Of a stretch of DNA of 64,000 nucleotides, positions 9,197 through 17,120 are shown piece after piece; position 1 is the first letter of the stretch; each line of letters begins with the position of its first letter. This DNA comes from Pseudomonas reactans (GTDB taxonomy: Bacteria > Pseudomonadota > Gammaproteobacteria > Pseudomonadales > Pseudomonadaceae), in assembly GCF_013385825.1 (NCBI RefSeq), contig NZ_JACAPG010000023.1:1-64000 (forward strand). Direction: 5' to 3'. The notes under the pieces were generated by a model. That model saw nothing but the letters and a program-made list of their open reading frames with translations. It was not told the DNA's origin and did not search any database. The position numbers and the translations under genes were made by a program.

Positions 9197-9231
9197 CAAA
9201 GCCCGCCACGGGAAACCGGAGGCGGGCTTTG
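9197..9231 (+). terminator. Rho-independent terminator after the first DUF1127 gene
   Basis: AAAGCCCGCC (9198-9207) pairs perfectly with GGCGGGCTTT (9221-9230), followed by GTTGTTTT, 60 bp after the stop codon. Confidence 0.85.
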
Positions 9232-9281
9232 TTGTTTTCGGGGTTTGGGTTTTCAACCGGAAAACAGTGGCATGATTTGAA

Positions 9282-9347
9282 GACAGGTACAGTTTAAAAA
9301 AGTACAACAATTAAGCAGTACAATTTAACTTCATTGTATCTGTATCG
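9282..9347. promoter_or_regulatory. Second GTACAG/TGTATC motif array upstream of the second DUF1127 gene
   Basis: GACAGGTACAG (9282-9292) is identical to the site at 8758. GTACAA occurs at 9302-9307 and 9318-9323, 16 bp apart, and two TGTATC copies fall within 9335-9346. The repeat of the same motif before two homologous genes argues for one shared regulator. The rest of 9138-9401 holds only the preceding terminator. Confidence 0.55.
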
Positions 9348-9401
9348 ATCACATCCCCTCGCTCAACATGGTGTCCCAAGACCTCATGAAAGGTGCTCGC
9401 C

Positions 9402-9587
9402 ATGGACACGCCATCCCCCCGCTATAAGCGATTGTTACGCCAAGCGGCCTCGACCGTGGCCAAATGGCTGCGCCAGGCCTATGAACGGCGCCAGTTGTCT
9501 CAGCTGGATAGCCGTGAACTGTCCGACCTGGGCATCAGCCCTGGCGACCGAATGAACGAGCTGTCCAAACCGTTCTGGCGTGACTAG
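9402..9587 (+). CDS. DUF1127 small protein
   Basis: A 61-residue basic protein with the DUF1127 pattern: VAKWLRQAYERRQLSQLDSR, then ELSDLGISPGDRMNELSKPFW. ATG at 9402 is chosen because AAAGG (9389-9393) is well spaced for it, while the in-frame GTG at 9393 overlaps that site. It lies in a row with three DUF2388 genes and a DUF4105 gene on the same strand. A gap of about 136 bp before the next gene leaves co-transcription open. Confidence 0.85.
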   Translation: MDTPSPRYKRLLRQAASTVAKWLRQAYERRQLSQLDSRELSDLGISPGDRMNELSKPFWRD

Positions 9588-9723
9588 GCAGTCAAGACGC
9601 TTCCCGAACGGATAAACGGCGGCTTAATATCCAGTCACCACGTGGCGAACCGCGTAGTACGGGCGTCTGATCCCCAATGGTTGCCCTGCGCCACCTTATC
9701 CGTTCATCTACAGGAGTCATCCC

Positions 9724-10044
9724 ATGTCCCGTCTTCGCCTGCTGAGTGCCGCCGCCCTGTTGGCCCTGGCTGCCAACGCCAACGCGACCAGCTTCATCGT
9801 GACCACCGACTCCATCGTCGGCGCGCTGAAAGCCACCTCCGACGCCAGCTCCGATGCCACCTCGTCCCTGCGCGACAACAAAGTCGTGCGCGCTGCCCGT
9901 GACGACGCCGCCAGCTTTGTTGCCAGCGAAGGCGCCATCCGTGGTGTGAAACTGGAAAGCGCCCTGGCCCAGATCCGCCAACAAGCGCCGCAGTTGAACA
10001 CCGCAACTGACGCACAGTTGGCCCAGGCCATCCTGGCGATCTGA
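9724..10044 (+). CDS. DUF2388 exported protein, copy 1
   Basis: A 106-residue protein with a signal peptide (residues 1-22, cleavage after ANANA) and a compact DUF2388 domain. The diagnostic stretch is TSSLRDNKVVRAARDDAASF then VAS.GAIRG..LESAL. Small Pseudomonas-type DUF2388 proteins are periplasmic or exported and of unknown function. Copies 2 and 3 follow directly, sharing DDAA.F(V/I)A..G..RG..LE.A. AGGAG at 9712-9716 supports the start. A 12-bp GC-rich hairpin (10055-10086) separates it from copy 2. Confidence 0.9.
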   Translation: MSRLRLLSAAALLALAANANATSFIVTTDSIVGALKATSDASSDATSSLRDNKVVRAARDDAASFVASEGAIRGVKLESALAQIRQQAPQLNTATDAQLAQAILAI

Positions 10045-10054
10045 ATGCAGGGCT

Positions 10055-10086
10055 AATGCCTGGGCGCTGGCTCTCGCCCGGGCATT
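10055..10086 (+). other. Strong stem-loop between DUF2388 copies 1 and 2
   Basis: AATGCCTGGGCG pairs with CGCCCGGGCATT (12 bp with one G-U). No T-run follows. It could stabilise the 3' end of the upstream message or partly terminate, lowering expression of the downstream genes. That is inference. Confidence 0.5.
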
Positions 10087-10124
10087 ACGCTAGCCTTGGC
10101 GCTCGTTTTCAGTTGTCGAGTCCC

Positions 10125-10433
10125 ATGGCTTTTTCATACCGCCTTTTAATAGTTCCAGTATTGTTTTGTGGCGCTTGGTCGGCCGTGGCTTCGGCCTTCG
10201 ACCTGACCACCCAAAGCACCGTCGCCAGCGCGTACGCCACCAGCAAGGTGACTTCCGCGCCCTTCGACAGAAAAGTGATAATGGCCGCCCAGGATGACGC
10301 TGCCGCGTTTATCGCCACTGACGGCCAATGGCGGGGGGCACGGTTGGAGTCAGCGCTGGATTATCTGCGCCGCAGCCAACCAAAACTTAACGCCAGCGAC
10401 CTTGAACTGGCGCAAGCAATTCTCGTCCAATAA
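10125..10433 (+). CDS. DUF2388 exported protein, copy 2 (diverged)
   Basis: A 102-residue protein with a signal peptide (MAFSYRLLIVPVLFCGAWSA, cleavage near VASA). The domain keeps KVIMAAQDDAAAFIATDG and RGARLESALDYLR, but the 'TSSLRD' segment seen in copies 1 and 3 is replaced by TSAPFDR. ATG at 10125 is preferred over the longer frame from 10056, because it places the hydrophobic signal at the N-terminus. Function unknown. It is the least similar of the three. Confidence 0.82.
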   Translation: MAFSYRLLIVPVLFCGAWSAVASAFDLTTQSTVASAYATSKVTSAPFDRKVIMAAQDDAAAFIATDGQWRGARLESALDYLRRSQPKLNASDLELAQAILVQ

Positions 10434-10472
10434 TCATCTTTATATTTCTATCTTTGTATTCGGAGTCATCTC

Positions 10473-10793
10473 ATGCGTAGCCCGCTGATCGCCGCCGCCC
10501 TTGGCCTGCTGGTATTGGCCGACGTTGCCCAGGCACAGACCCTGGTGGCCACCAGTAACATCATTGTTCGCGCCTCTGGCCGCACCATTGATTTCACCTC
10601 GGACACCACCACCTCCATCCGCGACTCCAAAGTCGTGCGCGAAGCCCACGATGACGCTGCCAGCTTCGTCGCTACCAACGGCGAGATCCGTGGTGCACGC
10701 CTGGAAGCCGCCTTCGACACCCTGCGCACCCGTCTGCCGGAAGCCCGCGACGCCAGTGACCAGACCCTCGCCGAAGCTATCCTCGCACTGTGA
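10473..10793 (+). CDS. DUF2388 exported protein, copy 3
   Basis: A 106-residue protein with a signal peptide (residues 1-21, ending AQAQ) and the DUF2388 motif TTSIRDSKVVREAHDDAASF, VATNGEIRGARLEAAF. Its stop overlaps the first possible start of the DUF4105 gene by four bases (GTGA), suggesting the two are translated from one mRNA and act together in the periplasm. Function unknown. Confidence 0.9.
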   Translation: MRSPLIAAALGLLVLADVAQAQTLVATSNIIVRASGRTIDFTSDTTTSIRDSKVVREAHDDAASFVATNGEIRGARLEAAFDTLRTRLPEARDASDQTLAEAILAL

Positions 10794-12751
10794 GGCGAAT
10801 GGCCGCCTGGCTCCTGGCCGGGGTTGTACTGCTGTGTGCTAGCGCAGCCCAAGCCGGCCTGCAACTGCGGCTCAAGACCGATGGCTTGAGCCCGGCTGAA
10901 CAACAGGCCAGCCAGGCCTTGCTCGACGAAGCGATGCGCGCTTTACCGCCTAGCTTCATCAAGCAGTTGGACCGCCGCATCGATGTCGGCTGGACCGACA
11001 AGATGCCCGAGAACGCCTATGGGCAAGCCTCTCTGGTGTCCGAGCTGGACCTCAACCGCAACTTGCTCGCCAGCCTGACCGATGGCAGCGCCGCCACCCA
11101 GAAAACCAATCGCCCCCACGGCACTGTGCGCCGCGAAATGCTCGCCACCGTGCTGCATGAACTGACGCACATTTATGACCGTGCACGCCTGTGGTCCAAA
11201 GCAGACCGCGCACTGATCAACCGCTGCAGCCGCCAGAACAGCATCACCGGCTTGATCGGCCTGCCGGATCAATGCCGTGGCCAGCATGACCGACGCTTTA
11301 CCCTCAGCGATGACCCACGCCTGCTGGACCTTGCCGGCTGGCCGCAATACGTCGGCCGTCGTGGCGAACGCGAACAAAACAACCATCAGGTCGCCCGCAG
11401 CCCGGACATCTACGAAACCACCAGCCCGCTGGAGTTCGTCGCGGTCAACATGGAGTATTTCCTGCTTGACCAGAGTTATGCCTGTCGTCGCCCCTCGCTG
11501 TTCCGTTACTACAAAGAACACTTTGGCTGGGCGCCGCCGAATCAAGACGCCTGCGCCAACACCTACGCATTCCTGAACGCCGGCAACGATTTCGCCAAGA
11601 CGCCGCTGGGCCATGTCGACCCGGAGCGCGTCTACGAAATCGACTACCTGCTGGCCGAAGCCAACCAAAACCTGGTGAGCCGCTGGGGCCACAGCATGTT
11701 GCGCCTGGTGATCTGCGCGCCCGGCCGCCCGCGTGGTCCGGATTGTCGGCTGGACCTGGACCAGCACCTGGTGTTGTCCTACCGGGCGTTCGTGGGTGAC
11801 GTACAGCTGTCGAGCTGGGACGGACTGGTCGGCAAATACCCGTCGCGCTTGTTTGTCCTACCGTTGGCGCAAGTGATCGACGAGTACACCAAGACCGAGT
11901 TGCGCGGCCTGGCCTCCGTGCCGTTGAAACTGACCCGCCAGGAAATCAACGATACCGTCGAGCATGCCGCCGAGATGCACTGGAGCTACGACGGCAACTA
12001 CTTCTTCATTTCCAACAACTGTGCAGTGGAGAGCCTGAAACTGTTACGCAGCGGCAGCGCCAACCCGCAACTGACCGGTCTGGACAACATCACGCCCAAC
12101 GGTTTGCTTGAGGTATTGAGTGCCCGCGGCCTGGCCGACACCAGCGTCTTGGACGATAAACGCCGGGCGTTACGCCTGGGCTATCACTTCGACTCCTTCC
12201 GCGAACGCTACCAGGCGATGTTCGATGTGCTGCGCAAACACCTGCCGATCAAACAGACCCAGGTCGAAGACTGGCTGTCTCTCAGCGCAGAGGAGCGTCG
12301 CCAGTGGTTCGGTCAGGCCGACCTGCGCACCAGCGCCGCGTTGTTATTGCTCGAGCAGGCGAGCTTTCGCAAGCAGTTGATGCTGGCCCAGGACGAAGTC
12401 AAACAACGCTACCTCGGCGCCCGCGAGCTGAAAAACGGCGGCATGGAGAAAGCGAACGCTACGCTGCAACAGATCCTCGCCAACAGCGGTTTCCTCAGTC
12501 GCCCGGCAGAACTCTTGGGCAGCGGCGGCTATGGCCTGCCGCAGCCTTCGGAAGCCAAGCGCCTGGAATCGGAAAGCGCCGAGCGCCAGAAGCAACTGCA
12601 ATCACTGACTGGTGAGCTGGATAAAGAGGTGAGGGCGCTGCTGGAGCCTTCCCGCTCCGCCGAGATTGCCGCCTGCGAAGCCAACCTCAAGCAGGTAGGC
12701 GAGCATTTACGGGCCTTGCACAAGGCGGCGGGCGGCCTGGAGCTGCCCTGA
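10790..12751 (+). CDS. DUF4105 (Lnb N-terminal type) periplasmic protein with HELTH motif
   Basis: A 653-residue exported protein (signal peptide 1-22, AAQA). The N-terminal region carries HELTH at residues 123-127, the HExxH signature of zinc metallopeptidases, within VLHELTHIYDRARLWS. A conserved ...FVAVNMEYFLLD helix follows at about 220 and could give a third ligand. The central DUF4105 domain (about 290-440) has NLVSRWGHSMLRL and ISNNCAVESLKLL, the paired His and Cys of this NlpC/P60-like family. The C-terminal 200 residues are charged and coiled-coil-like (ESAERQKQLQSLTGELDKEV). The start may be GTG 10790 or ATG 10799; GTG gives the more basic N-region. Function unproven; a cell-wall or lipoprotein hydrolase is the best guess. 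Confidence 0.82.
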   Translation: MRRMAAWLLAGVVLLCASAAQAGLQLRLKTDGLSPAEQQASQALLDEAMRALPPSFIKQLDRRIDVGWTDKMPENAYGQASLVSELDLNRNLLASLTDGSAATQKTNRPHGTVRREMLATVLHELTHIYDRARLWSKADRALINRCSRQNSITGLIGLPDQCRGQHDRRFTLSDDPRLLDLAGWPQYVGRRGEREQNNHQVARSPDIYETTSPLEFVAVNMEYFLLDQSYACRRPSLFRYYKEHFGWAPPNQDACANTYAFLNAGNDFAKTPLGHVDPERVYEIDYLLAEANQNLVSRWGHSMLRLVICAPGRPRGPDCRLDLDQHLVLSYRAFVGDVQLSSWDGLVGKYPSRLFVLPLAQVIDEYTKTELRGLASVPLKLTRQEINDTVEHAAEMHWSYDGNYFFISNNCAVESLKLLRSGSANPQLTGLDNITPNGLLEVLSARGLADTSVLDDKRRALRLGYHFDSFRERYQAMFDVLRKHLPIKQTQVEDWLSLSAEERRQWFGQADLRTSAALLLLEQASFRKQLMLAQDEVKQRYLGARELKNGGMEKANATLQQILANSGFLSRPAELLGSGGYGLPQPSEAKRLESESAERQKQLQSLTGELDKEVRALLEPSRSAEIAACEANLKQVGEHLRALHKAAGGLELP

Positions 12752-12775
12752 AACGCCGAATAACCCTTCATCACC

Positions 12776-12803
12776 CTTTCAGCCGGCGAAAGCTGGCTGA
12801 AAG
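12776..12803 (+). terminator. Stem-loop after the DUF4105 gene
   Basis: CTTTCAGCC and GGCTGAAAG form a 9-bp stem 24 bp after the stop. There is no T-run, so it is only a possible end of the DUF2388-DUF4105 transcript. Confidence 0.45.
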
Positions 12804-12992
12804 CTTACCCGTCTAGGATCGCCTCCACTGCCGGCAACAGACCGGCTGTTAACAACAACAATGGTGATTCCCGATGTCCGCTCGTACCCGCCTGTTCGCC
12901 CCCACTCCACCCGTACGCCTCGTGCCTTTCGTTCTGCGCTGACCCCCACTCGGTTCGCCATTCCCTAGCCACGCTACGCCTGGAGTATTCCT

Positions 12993-14300
12993 ATGCTGAC
13001 TTTCCTTGGCTTTGCCATGGTCATCACGTTCATGTTCCTGATCATGACCAAGCGCCTGTCCGCGCTGATCGCCTTGATCATCGTGCCGATCCTGTTCGCG
13101 CTGTTCGGTGGTTTTGCGCCGGAGATCGGCCCGATGATGCTCGCGGGCATCACCAAGCTCGCGCCGACCGGCGTGATGCTGATGTTCGCCATTCTCTACT
13201 TTGCCCTGATGATCGACTCCGGCCTGTTCGACCCGGCCGTGCGCAAGATCCTCAAGATGGTCAAGGGCGACCCGCTGAAAGTCTCGGTCGGCACCGCCGT
13301 GCTGGCCCTGGTCGTGTCCCTCGACGGTGACGGCGCCACCACCTATATGATCTGCGTGGCCGCCATGCTGCCGCTGTACCAGCGCATCGGCATGAGCCCG
13401 CGGATCATGGCTGGCTTGATCATCCTCGCCGGTGGCGTGATGAACATGACCCCCTGGGGTGGCCCGACCGCCCGCGCCGCCAGTGCGTTGCATGTGGACC
13501 CGTCGGACATTTTCGTACCGATGATCCCGGCCATGGCAGCCGGCGTCGTCGCCATCCTGGTGATCGCCTACATGTACGGCCTGCGCGAACGTGCACGCCT
13601 GGGTGAATTGCACCTGCAAGGCGACGAGATCGATCACAGTGAAATCAGCGTGTCGCAATTCCCGGACGCCCGACGCCCGAAACTGATCTGGTTCAACGGC
13701 GCGCTGACCTTCGCTCTGATGTGCACCCTGATCGCCGGCCTATTGCCACTGCCGGTGCTGTTCATGGTGGCGTTCAGTATCGCGATGATCGTCAACTACC
13801 CATGCCTGCAGATGCAAAAAGACCGCGTCGCCGCACACTCCGGCAGCGTATTGGCGGTGGTGGGGCTGATCTTCGCGGCCGGTATCTTCACCGGCATCCT
13901 GTCGGGCACCGGCATGGTCGATGCCATGTCCAAGAGCCTGCTGGCCGTTATCCCTGAAGCGCTGGGCCCTTACCTGGCCGTGATCACCGCGCTGGTGAGC
14001 ATGCCGTTTACGTTCTTCATGTCCAACGATGCGTTCTACTACGGCGTACTGCCCGTACTCGCCGAAGCCGCCAGCCACTACGGCATCACGGCTGCAGAAA
14101 TGGGCCGTGCGTCGATCGTCGGCCAGCCTGTGCACCTGTTGAGCCCGCTGGTACCTTCGACTTACCTGCTGGTCGCTTTGGCCGGTATCGAGTTTGGCGA
14201 TCACCAGCGCTTTACCCTCAAGTGGGCAGTACTGGTGTGCCTGTGCATAATGGTCGCCGCTTTGCTGATGGGGATTATTCCGCTGTTCAGCACTCTATAA
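12993..14300 (+). CDS. CitMHS family citrate/metal-citrate transporter
   Basis: A 435-residue inner-membrane protein with about 12 hydrophobic segments. It matches the citrate-Mg2+:H+ / citrate-Ca2+:H+ symporter family, with conserved loops DGDGATTYMICVAAMLPLY, GGVMNMTPWGGPTARAASAL and FFMSNDAFYYGVLPVL. It imports citrate or related tricarboxylates complexed with a divalent cation. Usual length for the family. No two-component or catabolic genes adjoin it, so it looks like a single transcription unit. The preferred cation cannot be told from sequence. Confidence 0.9.
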   Translation: MLTFLGFAMVITFMFLIMTKRLSALIALIIVPILFALFGGFAPEIGPMMLAGITKLAPTGVMLMFAILYFALMIDSGLFDPAVRKILKMVKGDPLKVSVGTAVLALVVSLDGDGATTYMICVAAMLPLYQRIGMSPRIMAGLIILAGGVMNMTPWGGPTARAASALHVDPSDIFVPMIPAMAAGVVAILVIAYMYGLRERARLGELHLQGDEIDHSEISVSQFPDARRPKLIWFNGALTFALMCTLIAGLLPLPVLFMVAFSIAMIVNYPCLQMQKDRVAAHSGSVLAVVGLIFAAGIFTGILSGTGMVDAMSKSLLAVIPEALGPYLAVITALVSMPFTFFMSNDAFYYGVLPVLAEAASHYGITAAEMGRASIVGQPVHLLSPLVPSTYLLVALAGIEFGDHQRFTLKWAVLVCLCIMVAALLMGIIPLFSTL

Positions 14301-14365
14301 TCGTACCAACTCAACCGCGCGGCGCTGCAGCTTGCGCGGTTTAACACTTGCTCAAAGGAATACAC

Positions 14366-15133
14366 ATGGAATGGCTGACCAATCCGGAAATCTGGATTGC
14401 CTTCTTCACCCTGACGGCCCTCGAGATCGTCCTGGGCATCGATAACATCATCATGATTTCGATCCTGGTCAGCCGAATGCCCAAGCATATGCAGGCGCGC
14501 ACCCGGATCTTCGGCCTGGCGTTGGCCATGATCACGCGCATCCTGTTGCTGCTGTCGATCACCTGGGTGATGCAACTGACCGCCGATCTGTTCGTGGTCT
14601 TCGGCCAAGGCATTTCCGGTCGCGACCTGATCCTGTTCTTCGGTGGCCTGTTCCTGCTGTGGAAAAGCTCCCAGGAGATGTACCACGCGCTGGAAGGTGA
14701 AGACGAAACCCACGAAGAGCCAGGCGGCAAGGGTGGCAAGTTCATCTACACCATCGTGCAGATCGCCATCATCGACATCGTGTTCTCCCTGGACTCGGTG
14801 ATCACCGCCGTCGGCATGGTGTCCCATGTCCCGGTCATGGTCGCGGCGATTGTCGTGGCGGTACTGGTGATGATGCTGGCGGCCGGCACCATCAGCGAAT
14901 TCATCGACAAGCACCCGTCGCTGAAAATGCTGGCGCTGTCGTTCCTGCTGGTCGTGGGTACCGTGCTGATCGCTGAGTCCTTCGATGTGCACGTGCCAAA
15001 AGGCTACGTCTACTTCGCCATGGCGTTCTCGCTGGCGGTGGAAGCGGTGAACATCAAGATGCGCACCGCCATCGCGAAAAAGAAAAAACAGCAGGATCCG
15101 GTGAAACTGCGCAAAGACATTCCGGGTCAATAA
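14366..15133 (+). CDS. TerC family integral membrane protein
   Basis: A 255-residue membrane protein with seven hydrophobic segments and the TerC motifs EIVLGIDNIIMISILVSRMP (residues 14-33) and DIVFSLDSVITAVGMV near residue 138, with paired acidic residues in the membrane. TerC-like proteins are tied to metal (manganese) export, often during co-translational metalation of exported enzymes. ATG at 14366 follows AAAGGA and yields the normal N-terminus MEWLTNPEIW; the longer TTG-started frame lacks support. A REP pair follows it. Confidence 0.9.
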   Translation: MEWLTNPEIWIAFFTLTALEIVLGIDNIIMISILVSRMPKHMQARTRIFGLALAMITRILLLLSITWVMQLTADLFVVFGQGISGRDLILFFGGLFLLWKSSQEMYHALEGEDETHEEPGGKGGKFIYTIVQIAIIDIVFSLDSVITAVGMVSHVPVMVAAIVVAVLVMMLAAGTISEFIDKHPSLKMLALSFLLVVGTVLIAESFDVHVPKGYVYFAMAFSLAVEAVNIKMRTAIAKKKKQQDPVKLRKDIPGQ

Positions 15134-15155
15134 CCGGAACGCCGCATCGTCATCA

Positions 15156-15257
15156 CTGTAGGAGCGAGCTTGCTCGCGAAAAACTCAAGGGCACCGCGTT
15201 CTTTCAAAATGAACGCGTTATCGTTGACGCTCTTCGCGAGCAAGCTCGCTCCTACAG
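15156..15257. repeat. REP doublet (inverted pair)
   Basis: Two inverted copies of the Pseudomonas REP (CTGTAGGAGCGAGCTTGCTC and its complement) flank a 50-bp AT-richer core. Each unit also contains the small palindrome GAGCGAGCTTGCTCGC. The same doublet occurs at 23153 and 41902. It lies between two co-oriented genes and may end or stabilise terC mRNA. Confidence 0.95.
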
Positions 15258-15404
15258 ATGACAGATTTGTTTCAATCCCCACTTTAGCTATGCGATGCTG
15301 GCGCAGAGCCCATTCGCCAACTACAGCTTAAGTACAAGACGTAGAGCGGCACGCGGCAACTTTCCTTCGCTCACTTTAGAGCGCACCCACACGGGGGGCC
15401 GAGC

Positions 15405-17063
15405 ATGCTGACCTTGCTCAATCTGCTTTCCGCCGTGACCCTGCTGATCTGGGGCACGCACATCGTCCGTACCGGCATCCTGCGGGTCTACGGGTCCAAT
15501 TTGCGCCAAGTCATCGGGCAGAACATGTCCAAGCGCTGGCTGGCGTTTATCGCCGGTATCCTGGTGACGGCCATGGTGCAGAGCAGCAACGCCACGGCGA
15601 TGCTGGTGACCTCCTTTGTTGGCCAGGGCCTGATGGGGCTGATGCCCGCCCTGGCGACCATGCTCGGCGCCGATGTCGGTACGGCATTGATGGCGCGGGT
15701 GCTGACGTTCGATTTGTCCTGGCTGTCGCCGCTGCTGATCTTTCTCGGGGTGATTTTCTTCCTGTCGCGCAAACAGACGCGGGCAGGGCAGTTGGGCCGC
15801 GTGGGGATCGGCCTCGGGTTGATCATCCTGGCGCTGCAACTGATCGTCGAAGCCGCCGGGCCCATCACTCATGCCCAGGGCGTGAAAGTGCTGTTCGCGT
15901 CCTTGACCGGCGACATCCTCCTCGACGCCTTGGTCGGCGCCTTGTTCGCGATGATTTCCTACTCCAGCCTGGCGGCCGTCCTACTGACCGCGACCCTGGC
16001 CGGTGCCGGAGTGATCGGCTTGCACGTGGCCATCGGCCTGGTGATCGGCGCCAACATCGGCAGCGGCGTGTTGGCCTTTCTCAGCACCAGCATGCAGAAC
16101 GCGGCCGGGCGCCAGGTCGCGCTAGGCAGCCTGCTGTACAAATTGATCGGCCTGTTGCTGATCATTCCTGTGCTGGACCCGTTGGTGCTGTGGATGGATG
16201 GCTTGGACTACAGCGCCCAGGGCATGGTCATCACCTTCCACCTGCTCTACAACGTCAGTCGTTGCCTGATCCTGCTGCCGACCATCGGCCCGATGGCAAA
16301 GCTGTGCGCCTGGCTGCTGCCCGAGCGTGAAGAGGTCAACGGCAAGGCCAAGCCGCGCCATCTGGACCTGACGGCACTCAGCACCCCAAGCCTGGCCCTG
16401 GCCAATGCCGCCCGTGAAACCCTGCGCCTGGGCGACCTGATCGACAACATGCTGACCGCCATGCAGGAAGTGCTGCGTGGCAAACAGACCGCCATCACCC
16501 AGGAAATGCGCAGCCTCAGCGACGACGTCGAATCGCTGTACAGCGCAATCAAACTCTACTTGGCACAAATGCCCCGCGAAGACCTCAGTGAGCAGGACAG
16601 CCGTCGCTGGGCCGAAATCATAGAACTGTCGATCAACCTCAAACTGGCCGGCGACCTGATCGAACGCATGCTGCGCAAAGTGCAGCAGCAGAAAACCTCC
16701 CAGCGTCGCCAGTTCTCCGAAGTGGGCCTGGAAGAACTCACTGGCCTGCACAGCCAGTTGATCGCCAACCTGCGCCTGGGCCTGTCAGTGTTCCTCAGCG
16801 CCGACCCGGAAAGTGCCCGCCAATTGCTGCGCGAAAAACGCCGCTTCCGCGCCCAGGAACGCCGCCTGGCCCACGCCCACGTGAGTCGCCTGCAGCGGAA
16901 AATCGTACAGAGTCTGGAGACCAGCTCCCTGCATTTGGAGCTGATTGCCGACATGAAGCGCCTCAACTCGTTGTTTTGCAGCAGTGCTTATGTAGTGTTG
17001 GAAACGTCCGACACCGGCGCGCTCTCCGCCGAAGATATTGCCGACATCACACACTCGCCTTGA
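15405..17063 (+). CDS. Na+/phosphate cotransporter family protein with C-terminal PhoU-like domain
   Basis: A 552-residue protein. Residues 1-300 contain the two Na/Pi-cotransporter repeats; the QSSNATAMLVTSFVGQGL motif and the weaker SYSSLAAVLLTATLAG motif are the repeat signatures. The cytoplasmic C-terminal half (about 330-540) is helical and PhoU-like. It should import inorganic phosphate with sodium, as an alternative to PstSCAB. No Pho box was recognised upstream; the 15258-15404 region is plain. Single gene. Confidence 0.9.
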   Translation: MLTLLNLLSAVTLLIWGTHIVRTGILRVYGSNLRQVIGQNMSKRWLAFIAGILVTAMVQSSNATAMLVTSFVGQGLMGLMPALATMLGADVGTALMARVLTFDLSWLSPLLIFLGVIFFLSRKQTRAGQLGRVGIGLGLIILALQLIVEAAGPITHAQGVKVLFASLTGDILLDALVGALFAMISYSSLAAVLLTATLAGAGVIGLHVAIGLVIGANIGSGVLAFLSTSMQNAAGRQVALGSLLYKLIGLLLIIPVLDPLVLWMDGLDYSAQGMVITFHLLYNVSRCLILLPTIGPMAKLCAWLLPEREEVNGKAKPRHLDLTALSTPSLALANAARETLRLGDLIDNMLTAMQEVLRGKQTAITQEMRSLSDDVESLYSAIKLYLAQMPREDLSEQDSRRWAEIIELSINLKLAGDLIERMLRKVQQQKTSQRRQFSEVGLEELTGLHSQLIANLRLGLSVFLSADPESARQLLREKRRFRAQERRLAHAHVSRLQRKIVQSLETSSLHLELIADMKRLNSLFCSSAYVVLETSDTGALSAEDIADITHSP

Positions 17064-17120
17064 ACGGATGATGGCCCGCGAAGTCAGTTAAAACTGACCT
17101 CACTCGCCAGGAAGCTTGTT

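Noticed and set aside
15156..15257. REP doublets considered as insertion sequences or CRISPR repeats
   Set aside because: They are inverted pairs without a transposase, spacers or regular periodicity.
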